This document shows, piece after piece, positions 29,849 through 35,791 of a DNA stretch of 64,000 nucleotides; positions within the stretch are counted from its first letter, which is position 1, and each line of letters opens with the position of its first letter. The position numbers were made by a program, and so were the translations under genes. The notes under the pieces are model-generated. The model did no database searches and was not told where the DNA came from. It was given only the letters and a program-made list of their open reading frames with translations. Origin of the DNA: Candidatus Thiodiazotropha endoloripes (GTDB lineage: Bacteria; Pseudomonadota; Gammaproteobacteria; Chromatiales; Chromatiaceae); contig LVKA01000011.1 of assembly GCA_001709035.1 (NCBI GenBank), positions 1,116,001-1,180,000 on the forward strand. The letters run 5' to 3'.

Positions 29849-31048
29849 TTAACCTTTTACACACATCACCTGCTTCAGGGTGTGTACCACTTCAACCAGG
29901 TCGTTCTGGTTGGTCATCACCTGGTCGATGTCCTTATAGGCACCGGGAATCTCATCGATCACCCCTTTGTCCTTGCGACACTCCACGCCCTGGGTCTGGG
30001 ATTCCAGATCGGCCCGGTTGAATTGTCGTTTGGCCTTGGAACGGGACATACGGCGTCCCGCACCATGGGAGCAGGAGCAGAACGAGGCCTCACTACCTTT
30101 GCCTCGGACGATATAGGATTTGGCGCCCATCGAACCGGGGATGATTCCCAGCTCCCCTTCACCTGCACGTATGGCGCCTTTACGGGTGACATAGACTTCG
30201 GCGCCGTAGTGGTGTTCCCGCACCACATAATTGTGGTGACAGTTGATTGCCTCTTTGGTGATGGTGAAGTGAGGCAGATGCCTCCCCAACAGATCCAACA
30301 ACTGCTGCATCATCTCCCGGCGATTGATCATGGCATAGTCCTGGGCCCAATCGACCGCCTCGAAGTAATCATCGAAATGCTGAGCGCCCTCACTGAAGTA
30401 GGCCAGGTCCCGGTCCGGTAGTCTTCCCAGCTGATCCCCCATATCCTTGCGTGCCAGCTCGATGAAATAGCGACCAATCACATTGCCGATACCCCGGGAA
30501 CCGGAGTGCAGCATGACCCAGACTGCGTCATTTTCATCCAGGCAGAGCTCGATGAAATGATTGCCGCCTCCCAGAGTCGCCAGTTGCCGAACCCAGATGT
30601 CGTAGGGTCGCTTGCGCTGCATCCTGGCGATCGCCGGATGCCGATTGAGAATCTGATCCAGCCGTTTTGCCAAAGGCACAATGGTTGAGCGTTTGACCGG
30701 ATCCCGATCGTGCATTTCGAATCCGACCGGAATCGCCTGCTCGATACGATTACGCAGCATACGCAGGCTATCTGGCAGTTCGTCTGCTTTCAGGGAGAGC
30801 CGGATGGCATTCATACCACAACCGATGTCTACACCAACCGCTGCCGGCACAATCGCTCCCTTGGTGGGAATTACTGAGCCGACCGTTGCACCGATACCCG
30901 CATGAACATCGGGCATGGCCGCCACATGGTGATGGATGAAAGGCATACGGGATACATTCTCCAGCTGGTTCAGTGCGGTGGATTCCGTATCGCCGGTCCA
31001 GATATGGACCGGCACCTTTCCTTTGTTGAGTGTTTGCAGAATAGGCAT
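29849..31048 (-). CDS. rtcB: RNA-splicing ligase RtcB
   Basis: 399 aa. GTP- and Mn-dependent ligase that joins 2',3'-cyclic phosphate (or 3'-phosphate) RNA ends to 5'-OH ends; repairs cleaved tRNA and rRNA. Visible: VGVDIGCGMNAIRL with the metal cysteine, GGGNHFIELC, HSGSRGIGN, NCHHNYVVREHHYG and the guanylation histidine in SCSHGAGRRMSR. The start at 31048 (MPILQTLNKG) has GGAGGG 7 bases upstream; the longer frame to 31132 overlaps the previous gene and is rejected. Third protein-coding member of a slipin-unknown-rtcB set. No rtcA or rtcR is in the window. Confidence 0.96.
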   Translation of the reverse strand: MPILQTLNKGKVPVHIWTGDTESTALNQLENVSRMPFIHHHVAAMPDVHAGIGATVGSVIPTKGAIVPAAVGVDIGCGMNAIRLSLKADELPDSLRMLRNRIEQAIPVGFEMHDRDPVKRSTIVPLAKRLDQILNRHPAIARMQRKRPYDIWVRQLATLGGGNHFIELCLDENDAVWVMLHSGSRGIGNVIGRYFIELARKDMGDQLGRLPDRDLAYFSEGAQHFDDYFEAVDWAQDYAMINRREMMQQLLDLLGRHLPHFTITKEAINCHHNYVVREHHYGAEVYVTRKGAIRAGEGELGIIPGSMGAKSYIVRGKGSEASFCSCSHGAGRRMSRSKAKRQFNRADLESQTQGVECRKDKGVIDEIPGAYKDIDQVMTNQNDLVEVVHTLKQVMCVKG

Positions 31049-31061
31049 GGTTTTACCCTCC

Positions 31062-32009
31062 TCATAGTTCCAGTTTATAAAAACGAGGCGAAATTTTTCC
31101 CCGGCGTAATCGTTTGATCGTACGTCTGTCACTCAGCAGACCAGGCAGTTGATCTGTCAGTTCGAAACAGAACTGCTTTGGCAGGCTGGTGTAGAGTGAT
31201 CTCGGTGGCGCATAGCTGTCCTTGATACGCTTCAGATAGTTACCGACTTCCCAGTTGTGGAACCAGATCCGTTTCAGGCCCAGTTCACGGTGGATAAAGT
31301 CGATGGTTGCTGCAAGCATCGCCTGACTCCACTGTTTGAGCAGTGGTTCGATGAATTTCAAATAGCGACCTGCCAGTGCGGCGGTGGTTTTGAAGCTGTA
31401 GCAATGCATCGGATGCTCATCGGTTGCGCAGCATTGATGCCACTTGTTCAACCAGCTGACATCTCTGATCCAGTCGCTCTGGATCTCTTCGATCAGCACT
31501 TCACCCAGTTGAAGGTCGATATCCAGCCGTGACCAGGCCAGAGTCTCCCGGTAGTAGCGGCGATCACCTCGCTGCAGTACCGGATGACCCCAGTTATTGA
31601 ACGCACCATCCTCAACCGGGTGGATCGATTGACGAAACATCTGGTCATGTTGATGGTTGAAGTTCAGACGCAACACCAGATTGATGCCGGGCCTGGAGGT
31701 CTGTGCAGTTCGGTCGGATTTGCTGCCCCAGGTACCGGCGGTAACCAGGTAGGTGGTGCCGGGTTCCTGCCAATAGCTGTTCAGCAGTTCGCTGCTGATG
31801 TCGCCATTGCCGCAATTGCTGAGTAGCGTGGTAATCGATGGTTTGTTGAGCAGTCGGCCAAACCTGGACCCCTTCAAGGCCTGGATCGACGGATGCTTCT
31901 CTGCTGCGAGTTGCAGCAGTTGCACTGCGTAGTAATCCTGACAATAGGGATAGAGGGTTCTCTCTTTAGGCAGACATGCCAACAGCTCCTGTAAGTCGTT
32001 CTGCTCCAT
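31062..32009 (-). CDS. Uncharacterised 315-aa protein of the rtcB operon
   Basis: Begins MEQNDLQELLACLPKERTLY with AAGGAGA 8 bases upstream and ends 13 bp before the rtcB start, so the two are almost certainly cotranscribed. No signal peptide or transmembrane segment. Notable segments: TYLVTAGTWGSKSDRTAQTS, LVLRLNFNHQHDQMF, a pair of Trp-rich parts (EEIQSDWIRDVSWLNKWHQ and KRIWFHNWEVGNYL), and a strongly basic C terminus (DRRTIKRLRRGKISPRF) that could bind RNA. I recognise no catalytic motif. Context implies a role in RNA repair or in control of RtcB. Confidence 0.8.
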   Translation of the reverse strand: MEQNDLQELLACLPKERTLYPYCQDYYAVQLLQLAAEKHPSIQALKGSRFGRLLNKPSITTLLSNCGNGDISSELLNSYWQEPGTTYLVTAGTWGSKSDRTAQTSRPGINLVLRLNFNHQHDQMFRQSIHPVEDGAFNNWGHPVLQRGDRRYYRETLAWSRLDIDLQLGEVLIEEIQSDWIRDVSWLNKWHQCCATDEHPMHCYSFKTTAALAGRYLKFIEPLLKQWSQAMLAATIDFIHRELGLKRIWFHNWEVGNYLKRIKDSYAPPRSLYTSLPKQFCFELTDQLPGLLSDRRTIKRLRRGKISPRFYKLEL

Positions 32010-32096
32010 GTTCTATCTCCTTGGTTGTTAAGGCGCAGATAGTTTGGCTGTTTGGAGGTTGGATTTTGTACATGGTTGACTCCCGATGTGTTTGCT

Positions 32097-32140
32097 TAGG
32101 GCCTGGTAACAGGCCCTAGGTGCCCGGCCTAATGGCCGGG
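32097..32140. repeat. Two adjacent hairpins between slipin and the 315-aa gene
   Basis: TAGGGCCTG/CAGGCCCTA (9 bp, loop GTAA, 32097-32118) and CCCGGCC/GGCCGGG (7 bp, loop TAAT, 32123-32140). No U tract follows on the minus strand, so they more likely protect or process the polycistronic RNA. The first hairpin shares its arms with an inverted repeat at 58101-58133, so it may be a dispersed element. Confidence 0.65.
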
Positions 32141-32149
32141 TTAATACGG

Positions 32150-33292
32150 TTAGACATTGATCTTCACAGTATCCTTGAGGACACCGTCAAGACCGCCGAA
32201 GACGGTGAGACGATCCACCTTGTCGGTTACCTTTTCCAGAGTCTCCAGCTCCTTCAAACGTAACAGGGTAGGGTTCTCGTCCATCAGCTTTGCGGTGTTC
32301 AGCAGCGAACGGGCCGCTGCGGTCTCCTCACGCCGCTTGATCACGTTGGCCTGAGCCGCCTTCTCGGCCTGAACCACCTGGTTGAGAATCTCCTTCATCT
32401 CACCGGGTAGAATGACATCCTTCAGGCCGACACTGCGCAACTCAAAACCATTTTCCGCTGCTCTGACCGCGACCTTGTCAAACACCTCCCGGTCGACACG
32501 CTCCTTGTCTTCCAGCAGCTTATCCAGGTCACGGGAGCCCACCGCCTGTCGCAGGCCGAATTGCAACTCCCGATAGATCCAGTCAAGGGGCTGCTGCAGC
32601 TTTGAGCGAGCCATTACCGGGTCCACAATCTGAAACTGAGCACCCAGGTTCAGACGCAGCGAAACCTTGTCGCGGGAGAGGATCTCCTGACCCTGCACCT
32701 CCATCGACTGCACACGGGTATCCAACTGCTCTACCTTAACGTGCCGCTTGACCGCCCAAAAGGCGTGAAAGCCAGGCTTCAGGGTTTCGCGTAACTCACC
32801 GTCAACCAGCAGCAGACCGAGGTAGTGGTCCGATACTTCGGCGGTATGGATATAGGGCTGCAGCTCTCGCGCCACAACGCCACCCCGGGAACGGAAGACC
32901 GTCTCCACCAGATGCCTGGAGACCGGTAGATCGTTGTGCAGATCGACTCGGTCGACACGCAAGCTGTAGGGCTGCTTCCAGTAGATCCTGCGCTCACCCG
33001 GCGCCAGCAGATCGATGAACTTGTTGTCCCGATAGACCACACCGATCTGATGCTCGGTCAGGTCCACCAGTTCCAGGTAGGAGCCCAGTAGATCCTTGGC
33101 GTCCTGCAACAGGAACTCAGCATTTTTATTGCTGCATACCGCCTGGCCCAGGTCGTGCAGTTCGATCTTTACACGATTGAATGGGTCGAAGTGGCGATAG
33201 ACACCAGGCTCCAGCACCTCGATCAGCTGACTGTCACGAAACAGAAAACCGCGCTCGTGCTGGGCCACAACGATGCGCTTAGTTGCAAACAT
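32150..33292 (-). CDS. Slipin family (SPFH/band 7) protein
   Basis: 380 aa. The SPFH domain is central to C-terminal (LGLLLVDGELRETLKPGFHAF interrupted here only by motif choice, then VQGQEILSRDKVSLRLNLGA and FELRSVGLKDVILPGEMKE), followed by a helical segment (NQVVQAEKAAQANVIKRR). The N-terminal part repeats a band-7-like half (QHERGFLFRDSQLIEVLEPG). No clear transmembrane helix is present, so membrane attachment is uncertain. Slipins are frequent companions of rtcB in proteobacteria, but their part in RNA repair is not defined. AAGGAGAAAAAC precedes the ATG. First large protein gene of the operon. Confidence 0.92.
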   Translation of the reverse strand: MFATKRIVVAQHERGFLFRDSQLIEVLEPGVYRHFDPFNRVKIELHDLGQAVCSNKNAEFLLQDAKDLLGSYLELVDLTEHQIGVVYRDNKFIDLLAPGERRIYWKQPYSLRVDRVDLHNDLPVSRHLVETVFRSRGGVVARELQPYIHTAEVSDHYLGLLLVDGELRETLKPGFHAFWAVKRHVKVEQLDTRVQSMEVQGQEILSRDKVSLRLNLGAQFQIVDPVMARSKLQQPLDWIYRELQFGLRQAVGSRDLDKLLEDKERVDREVFDKVAVRAAENGFELRSVGLKDVILPGEMKEILNQVVQAEKAAQANVIKRREETAAARSLLNTAKLMDENPTLLRLKELETLEKVTDKVDRLTVFGGLDGVLKDTVKINV

Positions 33293-33567
33293 TGTTTTTC
33301 TCCTTGTTGATTAATGATTGCTTTTTCGAAACACACCGGATGATGTGTTTCGGAAAAGCTTGGCCCCACACCTGCAGCGCGGGATCGGTTGGGGCGAGAG
33401 GGTGGGCGGGAATGCGGTCGACAAAACAAAACGACACTCCATTGCCGGGTTGTCTGTTGATGGCGTTCCAGCTGACCCAATGCACCATGTCGAACGCGGG
33501 CGCTGCAAGTGTTGCAGCGATCCATTAAAAAACATCTCAATGAATGCCGCTGGGGCGTTGCTTGGTT
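33293..33567 (-). other. Leader between tRNA-like elements and slipin
   Basis: About 275 bp without a supported gene. It contains a large inverted repeat next to the slipin start (listed separately). Short minus-strand frames here lack ribosome sites. I find no good sigma-54 promoter (GG-N10-GC) of the kind expected for an RtcR-controlled operon. Confidence 0.5.
33320..33359 (-). promoter_or_regulatory. 16-bp inverted repeat in the slipin leader
   Basis: GCTTTTTCGAAACACA pairs with TGTGTTTCGGAAAAGC (one mismatch) around an 8-base loop, starting 28 bp before the slipin start. As RNA it would be a stable hairpin in the 5' leader; as DNA it could be an operator. A terminator is less likely, as no U tract follows. 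Confidence 0.6.
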
Positions 33568-33624
33568 GTGGAAACTAAGCGGAGTTGAACCGCTGGGCGT
33601 GAAGGCCCTTACCAGAGTCGGATA
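33568..33624 (-). other. Second tRNA-like segment (T-arm and hairpin, no 5' acceptor)
   Basis: On the minus strand, directly after the tRNA-Lys-like sequence, come a D-loop-like CTCTGGTAAG, a hairpin GGGC-cttcac-GCCC, and a perfect T-arm AGCGG-TTCAACT-CCGCT. It has no 5' acceptor strand of its own, but its 3' TTTCCAC can pair at six of seven positions with the 5' GTGGATA of the preceding tRNA-like element, which would enclose both in one RNA domain. Confidence 0.55.
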
Positions 33625-33688
33625 GGAGGAGTCGAACCTCCGTTCAATCGATTAAAAGTCGATTGCTCTACCACTGAGCTATATCCAC
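33617..33688 (-). tRNA. tRNA-Lys(UUU)-like element, degenerate acceptor
   Basis: All tRNA arms can be drawn: D arm GCTC-AGTGGTA-GAGC, anticodon arm ATCGA-CTTTTAA-TCGAT with anticodon TTT, 5-base variable loop, T arm GGAGG-TTCGACT-CCTCC. The acceptor GTGGATA pairs with TATCCGA at only six positions (one a wobble), the 1-72 pair is G-A, and no CCA is encoded. It may be a genuine but divergent tRNA or a tRNA mimic. It lies within the minus-strand transcript leading to slipin and rtcB. Confidence 0.6.
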
Positions 33689-33807
33689 GTGGTGTCTTCA
33701 AGCTACTCGTGTGCGGTACACAGGATTGCACGGCAAGCTGTGCCGGCGGGCCATGCCGAGACCCGGCCGCTGTCACTTTGAGTCTTTATGAGGACTTGTG
33801 TCAACCG
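33689..33807 (-). other. GC-rich hairpin region between tRNA-like elements
   Basis: On the minus strand this holds several short GC-rich inverted repeats, for example CGGCA-cagct-TGCCG and GTGTACCGCACAC. No open frame with a ribosome site. It looks like part of a structured RNA rather than coding sequence; boundaries are not known. Confidence 0.4.
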
Positions 33808-33860
33808 CGAGGAGTCGAACCTCGGCGGATGAGAGATCTATTCATGATCTGAAATAGTTG
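33808..33860 (-). other. Isolated tRNA T-arm with adjacent anticodon-like hairpin
   Basis: CGAGG-TTCGACT-CCTCG is a perfect T arm (33808-33824), extended by CCG/CGG. Just 5' of it AGATC-ATGAATA-GATCT forms a 7-base-loop hairpin with GAA in the anticodon position. I cannot find matching acceptor or D-arm halves, so this is a tRNA fragment or mimic, not a complete tRNA. Confidence 0.5.
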
Positions 33861-33866
33861 TCTCTG

Positions 33867-34043
33867 TTAGTGCTTTCGTAGCACTTGCTTTGCAGACAAC
33901 AGTTTTTGAAATCTATGGCCGGATCCACATGGGCAGGGATCGTTTCGACCGAGCTTTTCGATCAGCTCCTTGTCACCATGAACGAGTCGAACACCGCGCT
34001 TAACCTGTGTCTCGGAGGGAAAGCCTTTGCGTCGTTTACTCAT
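33867..34043 (-). CDS. SEC-C motif mini-protein with an eroded C terminus
   Basis: 58 aa: [20 protein letters not shown], then [37 protein letters not shown]. The [14 protein letters not shown] segment is the SEC-C zinc motif (as in SecA and other nucleic-acid-associated proteins), but the usual closing CC or CH is replaced by LL, so zinc binding may be impaired. The ATG at 34043 is preceded by a short leader frame (34048-34089) whose stop is 4 bases upstream, suggesting translational coupling. Sits between a tRNA and tRNA-like sequences on the same strand as slipin-rtcB. Confidence 0.7.
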   Translation of the reverse strand: MSKRRKGFPSETQVKRGVRLVHGDKELIEKLGRNDPCPCGSGHRFQKLLSAKQVLRKH

Positions 34044-34047
34044 GCTC

Positions 34048-34089
34048 TCAAAAGGAGTGGTCTGTTTTATCGTATCGGTTGTGTTTCAT
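34048..34089 (-). CDS. 13-codon leader peptide upstream of the SEC-C mini-protein
   Basis: [13 protein letters not shown] and a stop, with a near-ideal TTTTGGAGGTG ribosome site 5 bases before the ATG. The SEC-C start follows in another frame 4 bases past the stop. The site is far better than any before the SEC-C gene, so coupling through the leader is likely. The tRNA 3' end lies about 30 bases upstream. No run of one amino acid suggests a classical attenuator. Confidence 0.5.
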   Translation of the reverse strand: MKHNRYDKTDHSF

Positions 34090-34119
34090 GTCGCACCTCC
34101 AAAAAAGTGTTTTTTCGGT

Positions 34120-34196
34120 TGGTAGGGATGGTGAGATTCGAACTCACAACAAACAGGTTCTGAACCAGCTGCGTCTGCCAATTGCGCCACATCCCC
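34120..34196 (-). tRNA. Class I tRNA with CAG (Leu-decoding) anticodon, CCA encoded
   Basis: Complete cloverleaf: acceptor GGGGATG/CATCCCT, D arm with AATTGGCAGA loop, anticodon arm GCTGG-TTCAGAA-CCTGT (one mismatch and one wobble), T arm GTGAG-TTCGAAT-CTCAC, discriminator A and encoded CCA. The anticodon CAG reads leucine CUG codons, yet the variable loop has 5 bases, while bacterial tRNA-Leu has a long variable arm. It is therefore unlikely to be a normal tRNA-Leu. It is the first element of the minus-strand series leading to rtcB. Confidence 0.75.
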
Positions 34197-34221
34197 ATGG
34201 AAAAATCTTAGGGGTGATTCC

Positions 34222-34368
34222 CCGTATGGTACTTACTTAAGCACTATTTGGTGGGGCATGGTCCCACCCTACTGTTGAATTCATGGTGTAGGGTGGGGCC
34301 ATGCCCCACCAAGACCCTTTAATGCAACTAGATGCAATGAGTTTTAATGCTTAAGTAAGTACCATTCG
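34222..34368. mobile_element. Miniature inverted-repeat element (MITE-like), about 145 bp
   Basis: ATGGTACTTACTTAAGCA at 34226-34243 is repeated perfectly in inverted orientation at 34348-34365; three further bases (CCG) match outside after one mismatch. Inside are two inverted copies of GTGGGGCATGGCCCCAC-type palindromes with GTAGGGTGGG edges. No coding capacity. A one-armed relative is at 13842-13895. Such elements are usually moved by a transposase encoded elsewhere; none is in this window. Confidence 0.8.
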
Positions 34369-34389
34369 GTTGATTACCACACTTAAATT

Positions 34390-34416
34390 GGTCCGCTTAC
34401 CCAGAGTCAGCGGACC
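34390..34416. other. Hairpin GGTCCGCT/AGCGGACC
   Basis: A perfect 8-bp stem with an 11-base loop beside the miniature element. It is the 3'-most hairpin of a densely structured, non-coding stretch (34390-34750) when read on the minus strand. Confidence 0.5.
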
Positions 34417-34684
34417 GGTGCTTCGGGTATCCGTCGAGACTTCTCCCCTGGCACTGCACAGCTGCGCTTGTCGTTTCATGATTCGATTCGAACAGCAGCA
34501 CTACCTCTTGTCCCTGGTCGGACAGGTGACCATTCCCGGCCCATAACCGAGACATGAGGGGACGAGGCTTGCTTGGTATTTGCCCCAAGCGGCCACAAAC
34601 CCTGTCCATACACAGGACAGGGATTAATCGTTTTCCTTATTGTTAAAGAGCGTCCGGGATTCAGCCCGGGTTTTCCCCGGGCAA
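34417..34684 (-). other. Structured non-coding region upstream of the tRNA/rtcB operon
   Basis: No supported gene. Contains CCCTGTCC-atacaca-GGACAGGG (34600-34622) and GCCCGGG-ttttc-CCCGGGC (about 34667-34685). On the minus strand it also includes CTGTTCGAATCG, recalling a T loop, without its stem. This might hold a small structured RNA (for example a Y-RNA-like molecule with tRNA mimicry), but that is speculative. Confidence 0.4.
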
Positions 34685-34719
34685 TAAAAAACCCCCGGGG
34701 TTTTCACCAACCGGGGGTT
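34685..34719 (-). terminator. Strong Rho-independent terminator, minus strand
   Basis: AACCCCCGG and CCGGGGGTT form a perfect 9-bp stem with a 12-base loop; on the minus strand six U follow (AAAAAA at 34685-34690). No annotated gene points into it, so it ends an unrecognised minus-strand transcript or insulates the downstream rtcB block from the XRE promoter region. An 8-bp inverted repeat AGGTGTCA/TGACACCT follows at 34727-34749. Confidence 0.8.
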
Positions 34720-34973
34720 GTTCCGGGAGGTGTCAGTAGTGCATGACACCTTCCCGTATGTTTTGGGGTGTAGGCGTCAGGTCATACCTGTTATGTCCCT
34801 GCTGTTAAGCAGGAAGCTGACAGTTTGTATATTTGCTGGATACGCAGCCACGCAAGCAGACCCGGTTTCCAGGGATGCTGGTGTGTGGATGTTGCGTAAG
34901 TCCGATAGATACATAGTCAGTTTCCGTTTCAATAAATGTGGGAGAAGCGACAGTCGATTTGACGCTTCCCATA

Positions 34974-34993
34974 ACTTGGTGCGCAAGTATAAT
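34974..34993 (+). promoter_or_regulatory. -10 box and overlapping palindrome before the XRE regulator gene
   Basis: A perfect TATAAT (34988-34993) is overlapped on its left by ACTTG-gtgcg-CAAGT (34974-34988). No good -35 box stands at 16-18 bases, which suits an activated or repressor-covered promoter. The palindrome is a candidate autoregulatory operator for the XRE protein. Confidence 0.5.
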
Positions 34994-35028
34994 ACTGATC
35001 TTTTATTTTGCAAGAGAAAATTTTGCAT

Positions 35029-35655
35029 ATGACAAAAAATAATTCAATCGGCCAGTCGCGCAGTAAAGACCCGGTCGCGGTGAAGATTGGTAAGCGTATT
35101 GCTCAGGCCCGCAAGATGGCCGGCTTCAAGACAGCCAAGACCTTCAGGGAGAAGTTACCGAAGTGGCCGGAAAACAGGCTCTCCTGGTATGAGGCCGGTT
35201 ACTCCATGCCCCATCCCGGCCATGTTGAGATCATTGCCAGGGCCACAGGCACATCGACCTGCTGGATCATGTTCGGACTTGGTCCGATCCGTTCCGGCGA
35301 GCGGGATCTGCAAGCGGTAAGGCATCAGAACCTGGTCTTCCTTTATCGCCAGACAGAGACGGAAGGACCGAAGGCGATCGCTGAATTTCTCATGGCCAGC
35401 CGGTTCAAGGCCGCTCAGCTGGCCGACCATATTGACAATCCCTTCAAACATATTGGCGAGCGTCTAGCGCGCAACATCGAAAAGGCCAGTGACAGACCAG
35501 TTAAATGGTTGGATGAGCAACATATTGAGTCGGATGGCTTATGTGGATCATTTCCTGATGATCTGCGGGAGCTGATGACAATCTATTCAGAGATGAACAG
35601 CAAATCGAGGAAGATGCTGATTGCCATGGCGCGAACCATGTCTGAACATGTTTGA
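35029..35655 (+). CDS. XRE-family helix-turn-helix regulator
   Basis: 208 aa. Residues about 18-85 fit an XRE/Cro-C1 HTH domain (VKIGKRIAQARKMAGFKTAK, then LSWYEAGYSMPHPGHVEIIA and ATGTSTCWIMFG). The rest is helical, without a LexA-like peptidase signature. The ATG at 35029 is chosen since the HTH follows directly; AAGAG is 12 bases upstream. It sits between the rtcB block and folP, faces away from the rtcB operon, and could control itself or the neighbouring minus-strand transcript. Phage-like origin is possible but no other phage gene is near. Confidence 0.85.
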   Translation: MTKNNSIGQSRSKDPVAVKIGKRIAQARKMAGFKTAKTFREKLPKWPENRLSWYEAGYSMPHPGHVEIIARATGTSTCWIMFGLGPIRSGERDLQAVRHQNLVFLYRQTETEGPKAIAEFLMASRFKAAQLADHIDNPFKHIGERLARNIEKASDRPVKWLDEQHIESDGLCGSFPDDLRELMTIYSEMNSKSRKMLIAMARTMSEHV

Positions 35656-35791
35656 AGCCTGTTATGGGCAATTCCAAACGAGAGGCCCTGAGCGGTACGA
35701 CAATTAAAGGAAATCCGTCAGCCTGACGATGGTAATCTATCGTTTACAGCTTTGCTTTTCGGTTTTGCTCTGAATAAGGAAACACATATCT

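Noticed and set aside
33311-33535. Minus-strand 74-codon frame in the slipin leader
   Set aside because: No ribosome site, overlaps the large inverted repeat, and composition is unlike the surrounding genes.
33700-34200. Sigma-54 promoter for the rtcB operon
   Set aside because: The sequence GGCACAGCTTGC on the minus strand looks similar, but its GG-GC spacing is two bases too short; no other candidate fits.
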